Shown here: positions 34,814 to 42,942 of the stretch, in pieces
Layout: every line of letters starts with the position of its first letter
Numbering within the stretch: position 1 is the stretch's first letter
Assembly: GCA_905236675.1 (NCBI GenBank)
Contig: CAJOND010000012.1
Span: 62,001-126,000 of the forward strand
Direction of reading: 5' to 3'
From: Candidatus Rifleibacteriota bacterium
GTDB taxonomy: Bacteria; Muiribacteriota; Ozemobacteria; Ozemobacterales; Ozemobacteraceae
Length of the DNA: 64,000 nucleotides
Program-made: the position numbers and the translations under genes
Notes under the pieces: model-generated
What the model saw: the letters and a program-made list of their open reading frames with translations, nothing else
Database searches by the model: none
What the model was told of the DNA's origin: nothing

Positions 34814-35451
34814 ACCAATCCTGTTACATATACTGTCAGGTAACCAACAAATAAGTAACGTATAGTTCTACTAATTACGCTTGCAAGAATTACTTCTGTT
34901 AAAGATGTATTATAAATTCCTCCTATCCAACATACTGCGGAATATGGAATCGGAGTAATACCAGCTATAAAAATTGCTAAAAATCCATGATTTTTAAACA
35001 AATCTCTTCCTCTTCGTAAAATTTTCGAACCAAATATTCTTCTAAAACGCCAAGGACCAAACCATCTTCCAAGATAATATCCTGTTGACCCACCTAAAGC
35101 ACTTGAACTTCCTGCAACCAAAGCTGTTAATACAAGATTATTTTCTCCAAAATTTGATGCAAAAACTAAAAAGTCTGCTGGTATAGGTTGAATTATAACA
35201 TCACATGCCCATGTCAATAAAAATAGAGCAGGATAGCCACAATTATTAACAAAACTTAAAGCCCATAATTTTACATCATCTCTATATTTAAATAGACAGA
35301 AAAATAACAATGCAACTAACACACAAACTAAAACAGAGGAAATCTTTGATGCTTTCCCCATAAGCATAGTAGCTTTATCTAAGACAACTGATTCTTTAAG
35401 CTTCTCAGATATCTTACTTTTTTTATTTTCAGTCTGTGAATTTTCAGTCAT
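34810..35451 (-). CDS. DedA/VTT-domain membrane protein
   Basis: A 213-residue inner-membrane protein with four to five hydrophobic segments. The VTT signature is visible: IIQPIPADFLVFASNFG, LGGSTGYYLGRWFGPW with the RxxG region, then GFLAIFIAGITPIPYSAVCWIGG. DedA/VTT proteins move phospholipids or undecaprenyl phosphate across membranes; the TPIPY form resembles the YqaA branch. Its stop overlaps the start of the YkuD-fold gene, so the pair may act together at the envelope. Confidence 0.83.
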   Translation of the reverse strand: MTENSQTENKKSKISEKLKESVVLDKATMLMGKASKISSVLVCVLVALLFFCLFKYRDDVKLWALSFVNNCGYPALFLLTWACDVIIQPIPADFLVFASNFGENNLVLTALVAGSSSALGGSTGYYLGRWFGPWRFRRIFGSKILRRGRDLFKNHGFLAIFIAGITPIPYSAVCWIGGIYNTSLTEVILASVISRTIRYLFVGYLTVYVTGLV

Positions 35452-35670
35452 TATTGACTATTTTTCTCCATATCTATTTAAGATTCGTAAAAAGTTATAG
35501 AAAAGTTAATAGTTTTTATTAATATTTTTTAAATAAAAAAATGTAGGTATTAATTAAAACATGTTAAAAATATTAAAATTAAATTTATTATTTAACAGTT
35601 AAATTGAATAAATTAATTGATTTATTTTATTACATATGTATAAAATTAAAAAAGAAATGGGAGAAGTATT

Positions 35671-36063
35671 ATGAACAAAAAAAATATAATAATTATTTCC
35701 GTTGTAGTTATAGCTTTAATTAGTGTTTTGATTATAAGATCTATTATTATTGGCAGAATGGAAAAAGCAAGAGATGCAGCAAGAGCTAAATCCTGTGCAG
35801 CCACACAAAGAATTTTAACTGGTGCAACAGAAATGTATAATATGGATCATCCTGAAATGCTTACTTCATTAAACGTAAAAGCCTTACTAACTCCAAGTTA
35901 CAATCCATATACCAAAAAGAATGAATCCTATTTAAGAGAAGATCCTACTAAGAATGATTTTGGTTGCGAATATGCTAGTAAAGGTGACTTAACTCAAGAT
36001 GGATATATTTATTGTAAAAAACATGGAAGTGTTGAAGAAATTGTAAATAAATATGGAAGATAA
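35671..36063 (+). CDS. Pilin-like one-helix protein, family copy 3
   Basis: A 130-residue protein closest to a real type IV pilin of the four paralogues. An N-terminal membrane helix (5-26) continues as RMEKARDAARAKSCAATQRILTGA, then EMYNMD. Pilins have the same A-R-x-x-A-R-x-K-x-C helix. The end reads CEYASKGDLTQDGYIYCKKHGS, with the S-x-G-D-L and Cys-x-x-His-Gly signature. There is no FTLIE-type prepilin cleavage site, so it probably stays a membrane protein. GGGAG sits about 8 bases before the ATG. Confidence 0.7.
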   Translation: MNKKNIIIISVVVIALISVLIIRSIIIGRMEKARDAARAKSCAATQRILTGATEMYNMDHPEMLTSLNVKALLTPSYNPYTKKNESYLREDPTKNDFGCEYASKGDLTQDGYIYCKKHGSVEEIVNKYGR

Positions 36064-36084
36064 AAAATATTATTAATTCAATCT

Positions 36085-36093
36085 TGCTATAAT
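36085..36093 (+). promoter_or_regulatory. Possible extended -10 promoter
   Basis: TTGCTATAAT (TGnTATAAT form) about 45 bases before the ATG at 36139, similar to the element before the hsdR remnant. No clear -35 box. Confidence 0.4.
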
Positions 36094-36138
36094 AATCATA
36101 TATTTGTATAATTAGTTATTATTATTTGGAGGTAAGGA

Positions 36139-36744
36139 ATGTTTAAATCTTTAAAAGTATTTGTTATTACTGCTTTGATGATAGGAATTGTTTCAGCTGC
36201 TCAGGCTGCAGTTTATGGTTATATCAACGTTGTTGGTCGCGATCAGGAACAAATTTCAAGAGAAGTTGCAACCATAGAAAGACTAGTAAAAACTTGGAAA
36301 AATGGTGAAATACTTTACACCCATATGGTTAAATCCGGTGCTGTATTCTTTAAGAAAGTAACAGCAACTGTATTTTTTGCTGGTGAACAAAGCAAAATAT
36401 CTGCTTTCCTTTCTGCTGGAGCATATGAAGGCGATTATTTAAAGAACATAGTAGTTAAATTCAATTACGTAAGCTATGATAAAAATGGCGAAGAAATAAA
36501 CACTCTTTTTACTCGCAAATTCAATAATATACGTGATGCTGTTAAAGCTATCAAAGATAAAGACACAAAAGCAATGTGGAAAGATTTTGCAGAAACTCGC
36601 AAACGTGACTATGCAAAACATGAAACAAAACTCGGTGTTATAGATGGTACTGTAAATGTAGTATTCTATAGTTTACAGCCAGTTGAAGAAAACCGTTTAT
36701 TCGGTATTTCTTTCGGTGATAAAATTAAAAACACTAGAAACTAA
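36139..36744 (+). CDS. Secreted hypothetical protein, 201 aa
   Basis: An excellent ribosome site (TTGGAGG) and a clean signal peptide (MFKSLKVFVITALMIGIVSAAQA) support the start. The mature part is mixed alpha/beta and Lys-rich: AVYGYINVVGRDQEQISREVATIERLVKTW, then repeated strands (KKVTATVFF, IVVKFNYVSY, NVVFYSLQP). I do not recognise the family. A terminator follows directly, so the gene is monocistronic. Periplasmic or secreted by prediction. Confidence 0.7.
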   Translation: MFKSLKVFVITALMIGIVSAAQAAVYGYINVVGRDQEQISREVATIERLVKTWKNGEILYTHMVKSGAVFFKKVTATVFFAGEQSKISAFLSAGAYEGDYLKNIVVKFNYVSYDKNGEEINTLFTRKFNNIRDAVKAIKDKDTKAMWKDFAETRKRDYAKHETKLGVIDGTVNVVFYSLQPVEENRLFGISFGDKIKNTRN

Positions 36745-36756
36745 TAATTATTAGCG

Positions 36757-36788
36757 AAAAAAGGCTAGTTAATAAACTAGCCTTTTTT
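36757..36788 (+). terminator. Rho-independent terminator
   Basis: A perfect 14-bp stem (AAAAAAGGCTAGTT with AACTAGCCTTTTTT, 4-nt loop) followed by T/A-rich sequence, 12 bases past the stop at 36744. Confidence 0.85.
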
Positions 36789-36867
36789 TATTTTAGCTAG
36801 ATTGAAATTGAATTTAAATAATGCTAATATATTCAATCGCAAAAAAGTAGTAATTTGGAGAAGTGTA

Positions 36868-38973
36868 GTGTTTTCCTCTAATTTTAAGCATAAAATACTC
36901 TGTACAGCTTTATTATGTTGTTTATCTGCAGATATTAGTTTTGGAGCAGATACTCCTGAACAAACTGAACAATTTAGATATGCGATGGGTCTAATACAAC
37001 GCCAACTTTATGAAGAAGCTGCTAAAGTATTATCAAACATTCTTTCAGAACCTAGAGTATTTTCACAAAGTGATGCAGCATTATTTTGGTTAGGTCAATG
37101 TGAATACAGTCAAAAAAATTATATAAAAGCAGCAGGATATTATCAGAAACTTATAAAAGATTATCCAAATTCGAATTTTCGTGATAAAGCAGCTTATGGT
37201 CTAGGTTGGTCACATTCAAGCGACAATAATCCTAAATCTTCTGCAGAAGCATTTGCAAAAGTTTCCAAAAAAGACATTAATCTTTGGAAAGATGCTCGCT
37301 TCAAAAGAGGTTTTATCATGGTCAAATATAAAATGGATACTGACCAGATGATAAAAAATTATGAAGAATTATTAGAAGAACCTAGTTTAACAAATCAGCA
37401 AAAGTATGAATGTCACTTACAAATAGGTATAGGTAAGTATGAACAAAGCATTTACCGTCAAGCTTTGGAACATTTAGAAATTGCAGTTAATGATTGCCCA
37501 GTAGAGAAAAAACAAGCCATTAAGTTCTATATATCTGAATCATATTTCAGGTTAAAAGATTTTACCAGGGCAACATCTGAATACTCTGAAACTATAGCTT
37601 TAGGTCCTGATACTGCTATTGGTCAAAAATCAGCTTATTCACTTGGCTGGTGCTATATAAATTTAAAACAGTCAGAAAAAGCTTTGTCTTTATTCGTTAA
37701 GCAGGCAGATAATCCAAAATCTGTTGTTCAGACTGAATGTGCTAGAAATACTATTGATTTATTAATGAATATGCACCAATATTCTGAAGCCATTAATAGA
37801 ATAGACAAATATATCAATTCTTTTACAGAAGAAGAACAAGAATCTTTACTCTATATAAAAGCATTAGCCTTATCTCGACTCGGAGATAATGAAAAAGGCT
37901 TAAAAGCTTTTGCAGAATTTAAAAAGAAATTTCCTAATTCGACTAAAAAAGATGAAGCAACTTACCAAACTGGTCTTATTCAAATTTCAATGAGTCGATT
38001 TAAAGAAGCTATTAAAACATTTGATACTATATCTAGTGAAAAAACCAACCCAGATATTAGGGAAAAAGCTATTTATAGAATTGGCGAATGCTATTTTAAT
38101 CTGACAAATATTACAGAAGCTGGTAATGCATTCAACAAAGTAATCAAATTATTCCCTCAAGGTAAAACTAGGATCGACGCTCTATATCAGTTAGGTGAAC
38201 TAGCGTATATGCAAGAAAGCTATGCTGATGCTCTAACAGCATTTGAAGCAATAGCAAAAGGGAACAATGATCTTTCTTCTCAAGCTCTTTTCAGATGCGG
38301 TGAAGTTTTGATGAAGTCTGGCGATTATCAAGAAGCTATAAAAAAATTTAAAGAATATCGTATAAAGAATCCTAATGGGAAACTTGCAGAAGATGCTCTG
38401 TTTAAAACAGGCCTTTGCTGGCAGGAACTAAAAGACGACGCACAAGCATTGGCTGCATATTCTCAATTAATGAATGCTCAAGGTTATTTCCGACAGGAAG
38501 CAAGATTTAATATTGCCGAAATAGCAAGAAGTGTAAATAACTATACTTTAGCCATCCAGCATTATAAAGCAATTATTTCAGAAGATCCTAAGCATCCTTT
38601 GGCTCTTGCTTCAAAAAAAGCATCAGGAATCTGTTTATATGCTATGAAAGACTATACCGGAGCAAAAGAAGCTTTTAATGAAATATTAAAAAATTATCCT
38701 TCTACAGATATTGTTATCCCCGAAACAAGACTATGGTTAGGACGAACTATGATAGCTTTAAATGAAACAGATGACGGTATACTAGAACTTTTAAAAGTTC
38801 CTGTTTTATACCCAAAATGTGAATATATTTCCACTGCTTACATTGAAGCTGCTAGAGCCTATAATTCTCTAGGTAAGACTGATAAGGCAAAAAAAATGTA
38901 TACAGAAGTATTAAAATCAAATCCAACTCAAGACCAAAGAAAAGAAGCAGAAGAAGCTACAAAAAAGAAATAG
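36868..38973 (+). CDS. Secreted TPR-repeat protein (BamD/YbgF-like TPRs)
   Basis: The GTG at 36868 is chosen: GGAG lies 7 bases before it and a signal peptide follows (FKHKILCTALLCCLSADISFG); the frame is open further up to a TTG at 36802 without a ribosome site. The remaining ~670 residues are about 16-18 tandem TPR units such as YIKAAGYYQKLIKDYPNSNFRDKAAYGLG and EAGNAFNKVIKLFPQGKTRIDALYQLG. The P-N/G-S-x-x-x-D/A pattern is that of BamD, YbgF and similar periplasmic TPR proteins. It likely scaffolds envelope proteins; the partner is unknown. It lies 18 bases upstream of the SpoIID-like gene and within a run to recN. Confidence 0.8.
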   Translation: MFSSNFKHKILCTALLCCLSADISFGADTPEQTEQFRYAMGLIQRQLYEEAAKVLSNILSEPRVFSQSDAALFWLGQCEYSQKNYIKAAGYYQKLIKDYPNSNFRDKAAYGLGWSHSSDNNPKSSAEAFAKVSKKDINLWKDARFKRGFIMVKYKMDTDQMIKNYEELLEEPSLTNQQKYECHLQIGIGKYEQSIYRQALEHLEIAVNDCPVEKKQAIKFYISESYFRLKDFTRATSEYSETIALGPDTAIGQKSAYSLGWCYINLKQSEKALSLFVKQADNPKSVVQTECARNTIDLLMNMHQYSEAINRIDKYINSFTEEEQESLLYIKALALSRLGDNEKGLKAFAEFKKKFPNSTKKDEATYQTGLIQISMSRFKEAIKTFDTISSEKTNPDIREKAIYRIGECYFNLTNITEAGNAFNKVIKLFPQGKTRIDALYQLGELAYMQESYADALTAFEAIAKGNNDLSSQALFRCGEVLMKSGDYQEAIKKFKEYRIKNPNGKLAEDALFKTGLCWQELKDDAQALAAYSQLMNAQGYFRQEARFNIAEIARSVNNYTLAIQHYKAIISEDPKHPLALASKKASGICLYAMKDYTGAKEAFNEILKNYPSTDIVIPETRLWLGRTMIALNETDDGILELLKVPVLYPKCEYISTAYIEAARAYNSLGKTDKAKKMYTEVLKSNPTQDQRKEAEEATKKK

Positions 38974-38991
38974 CTTTTAGATAAACAATAA

Positions 38992-40593
38992 ATGACATAT
39001 ATACAATTATTAATGCAATCATTAACTAACCATAAATACTCTTACAAGTTTATTATTAAACATTTATTCATATTGTTCTTTATCTTATTTATATTCCCTA
39101 CAGAATTATTTGCTGATGGTAATTATCTTAATACTCCAAGAACCATTAGAATAGGATTAGATTTAGTCGGTAAGCCAGAACAAGCTTTTATAACAACATC
39201 AAATGGTTTAATAGAAATCTATGATATAGGCAAAAAGAAAGTTTTATTTAACGGGAAGGCCTCTAAATTAACAGTCACAGCAAAAAGCTATGGTGCTATT
39301 CTTTTAGAAGTTAATCAGCAAAGCTTTAAAGCCAGTGATTCTGTAAGAATAAGTTGTAAAAATCCAAGAACAGAAACGATTACTTTAACTCCTCCTCCCA
39401 AAAATTCAAAAACTTATAGAGGTAATTTAGAAGTTAGTTGCCATAATCATAAACTTTATTGGATAAGTGTGGTTGACATAGAAGATTATCTAAAATCTGT
39501 TGTTCCTTCTGAAATATCTAATAGAGCACCGATTGCTGCTATTGAAGCTCAGTCAATTGCTGCGAGAACTTATGCTATAAGAAACATTGATCGTCATTTA
39601 AAAAAAGAAACTTACAATCTTTGTGATACTGTTCATTGTCAAGCTTATTTAGGGATATTAAAAGAAAATTCAGCACCAAACTCTGCAATTAAATCTACTG
39701 AAGGGAAAATTCTTGTATATGATAATTCTCCTGCTAATACAGTTTACCATTCAAACTGTGGGGGCTACATAATTAGCAGTCAAACAGCCTGGGGAGGTCT
39801 TGATGTTCCTTATCTAATAGGACATTATGATGGAATAAAAGGTCAGAAATCATTTTGCGAATATGGGAAAACATTCTTATCTAGACAAAACAACCTGGTT
39901 CTTCCTCCAAAATCTAATAGATTAGTTATAGGAGTTACTGCTAAAAATTCTAAGAAAAAGACTCACAGTAACTATGGTCATCGAGTTGGAATGTGTCAAG
40001 ATGGCGCAATTGGGATGGCATTAATTGGTTACTCATGTAGTAACATACTTGGTTTTTATTATCCAAAAACAAAAATAGAAACCTTAAAATATGCAAAAAA
40101 TAAAAGCAATAAGTATGCTCCAACCCAAGTTACTTCTTTAGCAGATTTAAAATCAAAAGGAAATAAAAATCTTAAAGAACCGCCAGTCTTAAAAGAATTA
40201 CCTAAATCTGAAATTAATAAAAAAGAACAACCTGTTAAAACAGCTCAATCAACTGTTGTTGCTTCTAACACTTTAGAAATAGCTTCAGCAAAACTAAGTC
40301 AAAATGAAAAAAAAGAAAATTTAAAAATTGATAAGACAGAAAAAATAATTAAAGAAGAAAATAATACACAAAAGGTTAAACCCAATATTCCTGAACAAAA
40401 GACAGATTTATCATCTTCTAAGAAAAAAGACATAAAATCTGACAAAAATACTTTAGTGAATTCAAAACCTGATAATAAATTAAAAGGTGTATTAAAACAA
40501 GTTAGTAAAACTAAACCTAATTCTACTTTCGAAGCTATAAGAAAAACATTCTGGAGACCAACTGCCCCTCATATCTTTACTACGATAAATTAG
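38992..40593 (+). CDS. SpoIID/LytB-domain protein (predicted peptidoglycan lytic enzyme)
   Basis: A 533-residue exported protein with a hydrophobic signal at about residues 25-42. The SpoIID domain (about 145-365) has YWISVVDIEDYLKSVVPSEIS with the catalytic-type Glu in PSE, then AIEAQSIAARTYA, CDTVHCQAYLG, HSNCGGYI and GHRVGMCQDGAIGMA. In sporulators SpoIID cleaves denuded glycan strands as a lytic transglycosylase; in non-sporulators LytB-like proteins act in cell-wall turnover. A Lys-rich disordered tail follows (about 380-533). No other sporulation genes are present. Probably co-transcribed with the TPR gene and recN. Confidence 0.85.
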   Translation: MTYIQLLMQSLTNHKYSYKFIIKHLFILFFILFIFPTELFADGNYLNTPRTIRIGLDLVGKPEQAFITTSNGLIEIYDIGKKKVLFNGKASKLTVTAKSYGAILLEVNQQSFKASDSVRISCKNPRTETITLTPPPKNSKTYRGNLEVSCHNHKLYWISVVDIEDYLKSVVPSEISNRAPIAAIEAQSIAARTYAIRNIDRHLKKETYNLCDTVHCQAYLGILKENSAPNSAIKSTEGKILVYDNSPANTVYHSNCGGYIISSQTAWGGLDVPYLIGHYDGIKGQKSFCEYGKTFLSRQNNLVLPPKSNRLVIGVTAKNSKKKTHSNYGHRVGMCQDGAIGMALIGYSCSNILGFYYPKTKIETLKYAKNKSNKYAPTQVTSLADLKSKGNKNLKEPPVLKELPKSEINKKEQPVKTAQSTVVASNTLEIASAKLSQNEKKENLKIDKTEKIIKEENNTQKVKPNIPEQKTDLSSSKKKDIKSDKNTLVNSKPDNKLKGVLKQVSKTKPNSTFEAIRKTFWRPTAPHIFTTIN

Positions 40594-40608
40594 GCAGGAG
40601 AATAATAT

Positions 40609-42279
40609 ATGATTACTGAAATTCAACTTGAAAATTTTCTATTTATGCCAAAAGCAGATTTAAACTTTTCTAAGGGGCTAAATGTTATAACAGGAGAAAC
40701 TGGTGCAGGTAAAAGTGTTCTTTTAGAAGCGGTTAAACTTCTTTTAGGAAAGAAATCCAGATCAGGAATAGTATTTAAAGGTAAAAACTCTGCAAAAATT
40801 CAAGCTGAATTTAATATTAAAGGTTTAACTGCTCTTCAAAATTATTTAGAACAAGCAGGTTTTACTAATGACGAAGATCCTGATTTGCTTACAATTACAA
40901 GAACATTTAAAGATGAAGGTACAGGAAGAGTTTTAGTTAATGGATTAATGACCACAGTTGCCTTATTAAAAGGAATTGGTCCTTATTTAATGGAAATTCA
41001 TGGGCAAAATGAACATCAAACCTTACTAGATTCAAACACACAAAGAGAACTTCTTGATAAGGCAGGTGGAAGTGTTTTCCACGATAAATTAGAAAAACTT
41101 TCTGAAGTTTATAAACAAAGAAAGTCTTTACGAGATAAACTTGAAGAACTAGAAAATAAAAGTAAACATGCATCAGAAAGAATTGAAGAATTAGAAGCAA
41201 TAAAAAAAGATTTAGATGAACTTAATATTAAAGATCCTAACGAAGAAGATGAGCTAAAAGAAACTCTTAAAAAGCTATCAAATTCTGAACAAATTATTAC
41301 AGCACTACAAGGCAGCTTATCTTGCCTTACTGGATCAGAAGAAACATCAGGCGCTACCATGCTTGCTTATAGAGCTTCAGAACAATTAAGAAAAGTTGCT
41401 GATTATGATTGCGATATAGACAATTACTATAAACGAATTACAGATTTATATTACGAACTAAAGTCCTTAGAATCAGACATAGAAGCAACTGCTGAAAATT
41501 CTGATTTAGACCCTGAAAAGCTATATGAAGTTCAATCCAGACTTTCTGAAATTCAAAGAATATGTAGAAAATATTCTACTGATTTTGCCGGTTTATTTGA
41601 GTTAAATAAAGAATGTGAGAAAGAGCTCTCAGAATTAACGGAACCTGATCAAAGCAGAAATAAAATATTAAAAGAACTAGAAGTAATTGATAAAGAATTT
41701 ATTAATTTGGTAAAAGAAGTTACCCAAGAAAGAAAAAATCTAGCTAAACAGCTCAATAAAAGTGTTTCGCATGAGATGGAGCAATTAGGATTTAATTCTG
41801 CAATATTTGAAGCAACTTTATTACCAATCGAAGCAGGCTCTCATGGAGCAGAAAATATTGAATTCTATGTTTCCCTTAATCCTGGCGCTCCGAGTGCTCC
41901 TCTTAGAAAAATCGCATCAGGCGGTGAATTATCAAGAGTGGCTTTAGCAATAAAAAAAGTTCTAGCAAATAGCGACAAACTTCCCACACTTGTATTTGAC
42001 GAAATCGATACTGGAATAGGAGGGAAAACAGCTGAAGCTGTAGCTGATAGCCTAAGAAGTCTTGGGAAACAAAAACAGGTTTTATTAGTGACTCACTTAC
42101 ATCAAATTGCGAAAGAAGGCACTCACCATTTTACTGTAACAAAATCAGTAAAAGATAATTTAACAGAAGTAAATATCAATCGAGTCGAAGGAGAAGATAG
42201 AGTCAATGAAATTGCTCGTATGCTAGGGAATACAGATGAAAATGGGCTAGCATTTGCACGTTCTTTATTAGAAATATAA
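40609..42279 (+). CDS. recN: DNA repair protein RecN
   Basis: An SMC-like ATPase that acts early in double-strand-break repair. Walker A is GETGAGKS (29-36), followed by LLGKKSRSG and the MEIHGQNEHQTLL segment typical of RecN. A coiled-coil pair spans about 150-380. The signature motif is ASGGELSR (near residue 441) and Walker B TLVFDEIDTGIGG (near 460), then VTHLHQIA. The length, 556, is normal. The ribosome site GGAG is about 10 bases before the ATG. No LexA-type site is evident upstream; the gene follows the SpoIID-like gene by 15 bases. Confidence 0.95.
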   Translation: MITEIQLENFLFMPKADLNFSKGLNVITGETGAGKSVLLEAVKLLLGKKSRSGIVFKGKNSAKIQAEFNIKGLTALQNYLEQAGFTNDEDPDLLTITRTFKDEGTGRVLVNGLMTTVALLKGIGPYLMEIHGQNEHQTLLDSNTQRELLDKAGGSVFHDKLEKLSEVYKQRKSLRDKLEELENKSKHASERIEELEAIKKDLDELNIKDPNEEDELKETLKKLSNSEQIITALQGSLSCLTGSEETSGATMLAYRASEQLRKVADYDCDIDNYYKRITDLYYELKSLESDIEATAENSDLDPEKLYEVQSRLSEIQRICRKYSTDFAGLFELNKECEKELSELTEPDQSRNKILKELEVIDKEFINLVKEVTQERKNLAKQLNKSVSHEMEQLGFNSAIFEATLLPIEAGSHGAENIEFYVSLNPGAPSAPLRKIASGGELSRVALAIKKVLANSDKLPTLVFDEIDTGIGGKTAEAVADSLRSLGKQKQVLLVTHLHQIAKEGTHHFTVTKSVKDNLTEVNINRVEGEDRVNEIARMLGNTDENGLAFARSLLEI

Positions 42280-42307
42280 AAAAAGAGGCTTTAAAGCCTC
42301 TTTTTTT
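42278..42307. terminator. Bidirectional terminator between recN and the converging pilin-like gene
   Basis: A 14-bp A/T-flanked stem (AAAAAAAGAGGCTT with AAGCCTCTTTTTTT) with T-runs on both strands. It touches the stop codons of both converging genes. Confidence 0.85.
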
Positions 42308-42767
42308 AATTATCATGTTTTATTATTTCAAGCTTTATATTACTGTAAGTTCCATGAACACTACATTCAATTTCTCCGCCTTCATTTAAATTGCCTTTGC
42401 TTGAATATGTACATTCAAATTCTTTCTTGTCACCGTCTTGGAAGAAATTTGTCTTAAGTAATTTCTTTTTAGAAAGCTTTTTCAAATTTTTATTATCTAA
42501 TTTTTCCATTAATTCAATACTATCTTTATTATAGGTTTCAATTGCTTTGTTTAATTCTTCAATTCTGTCCCTACATGCTTTATGCTGTTCATATAGTGCT
42601 TCTCTTTGAATAATGCCTTGATAAAGTTGTCTTATTGCCAAACCACCAATAATAAAACAAATAACAACACCAACGGTTTTTAAATCACCACTAATCTTTT
42701 GTCCTACAGCCATTAATACTATAATAGCTAATACACTAATTACAATAAAAGCTATTGGAACTACCAT
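42306..42767 (-). CDS. Pilin-like membrane protein, family copy 4 (diverged)
   Basis: Two short hydrophobic segments open the 153-residue protein (about 3-20 and 30-47). The family core follows: CRDRIEELNKAIETYNKDS, then ECTYSSKGNLNEGGEIECSVHGTY. It keeps the Cys, the Y-N-x-D, the S-x-G-N-L and the Cys-x-x-His-Gly of the other copies, though R-I-L has become R-I-E. The middle (KKLSKKKLLKTNFF) is Lys-rich. The role is unknown; see the paralogues at 20049, 25352 and 35671. Confidence 0.65.
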   Translation of the reverse strand: MVVPIAFIVISVLAIIVLMAVGQKISGDLKTVGVVICFIIGGLAIRQLYQGIIQREALYEQHKACRDRIEELNKAIETYNKDSIELMEKLDNKNLKKLSKKKLLKTNFFQDGDKKEFECTYSSKGNLNEGGEIECSVHGTYSNIKLEIIKHDN

Positions 42768-42942
42768 AACTAATAATCTCCTATTTAATAATAATATTTC
42801 TAAATAATTTTTTATTATAGATAATATATAACAAATTTATCTAAAATGCCAATTTTGTATCATTTAATTATTTAGAAAGATTTTCATTAAAATATAATAT
42901 TTATTTAATGATAAAAATCAATTAAAAATAAATGTTTGAAAT

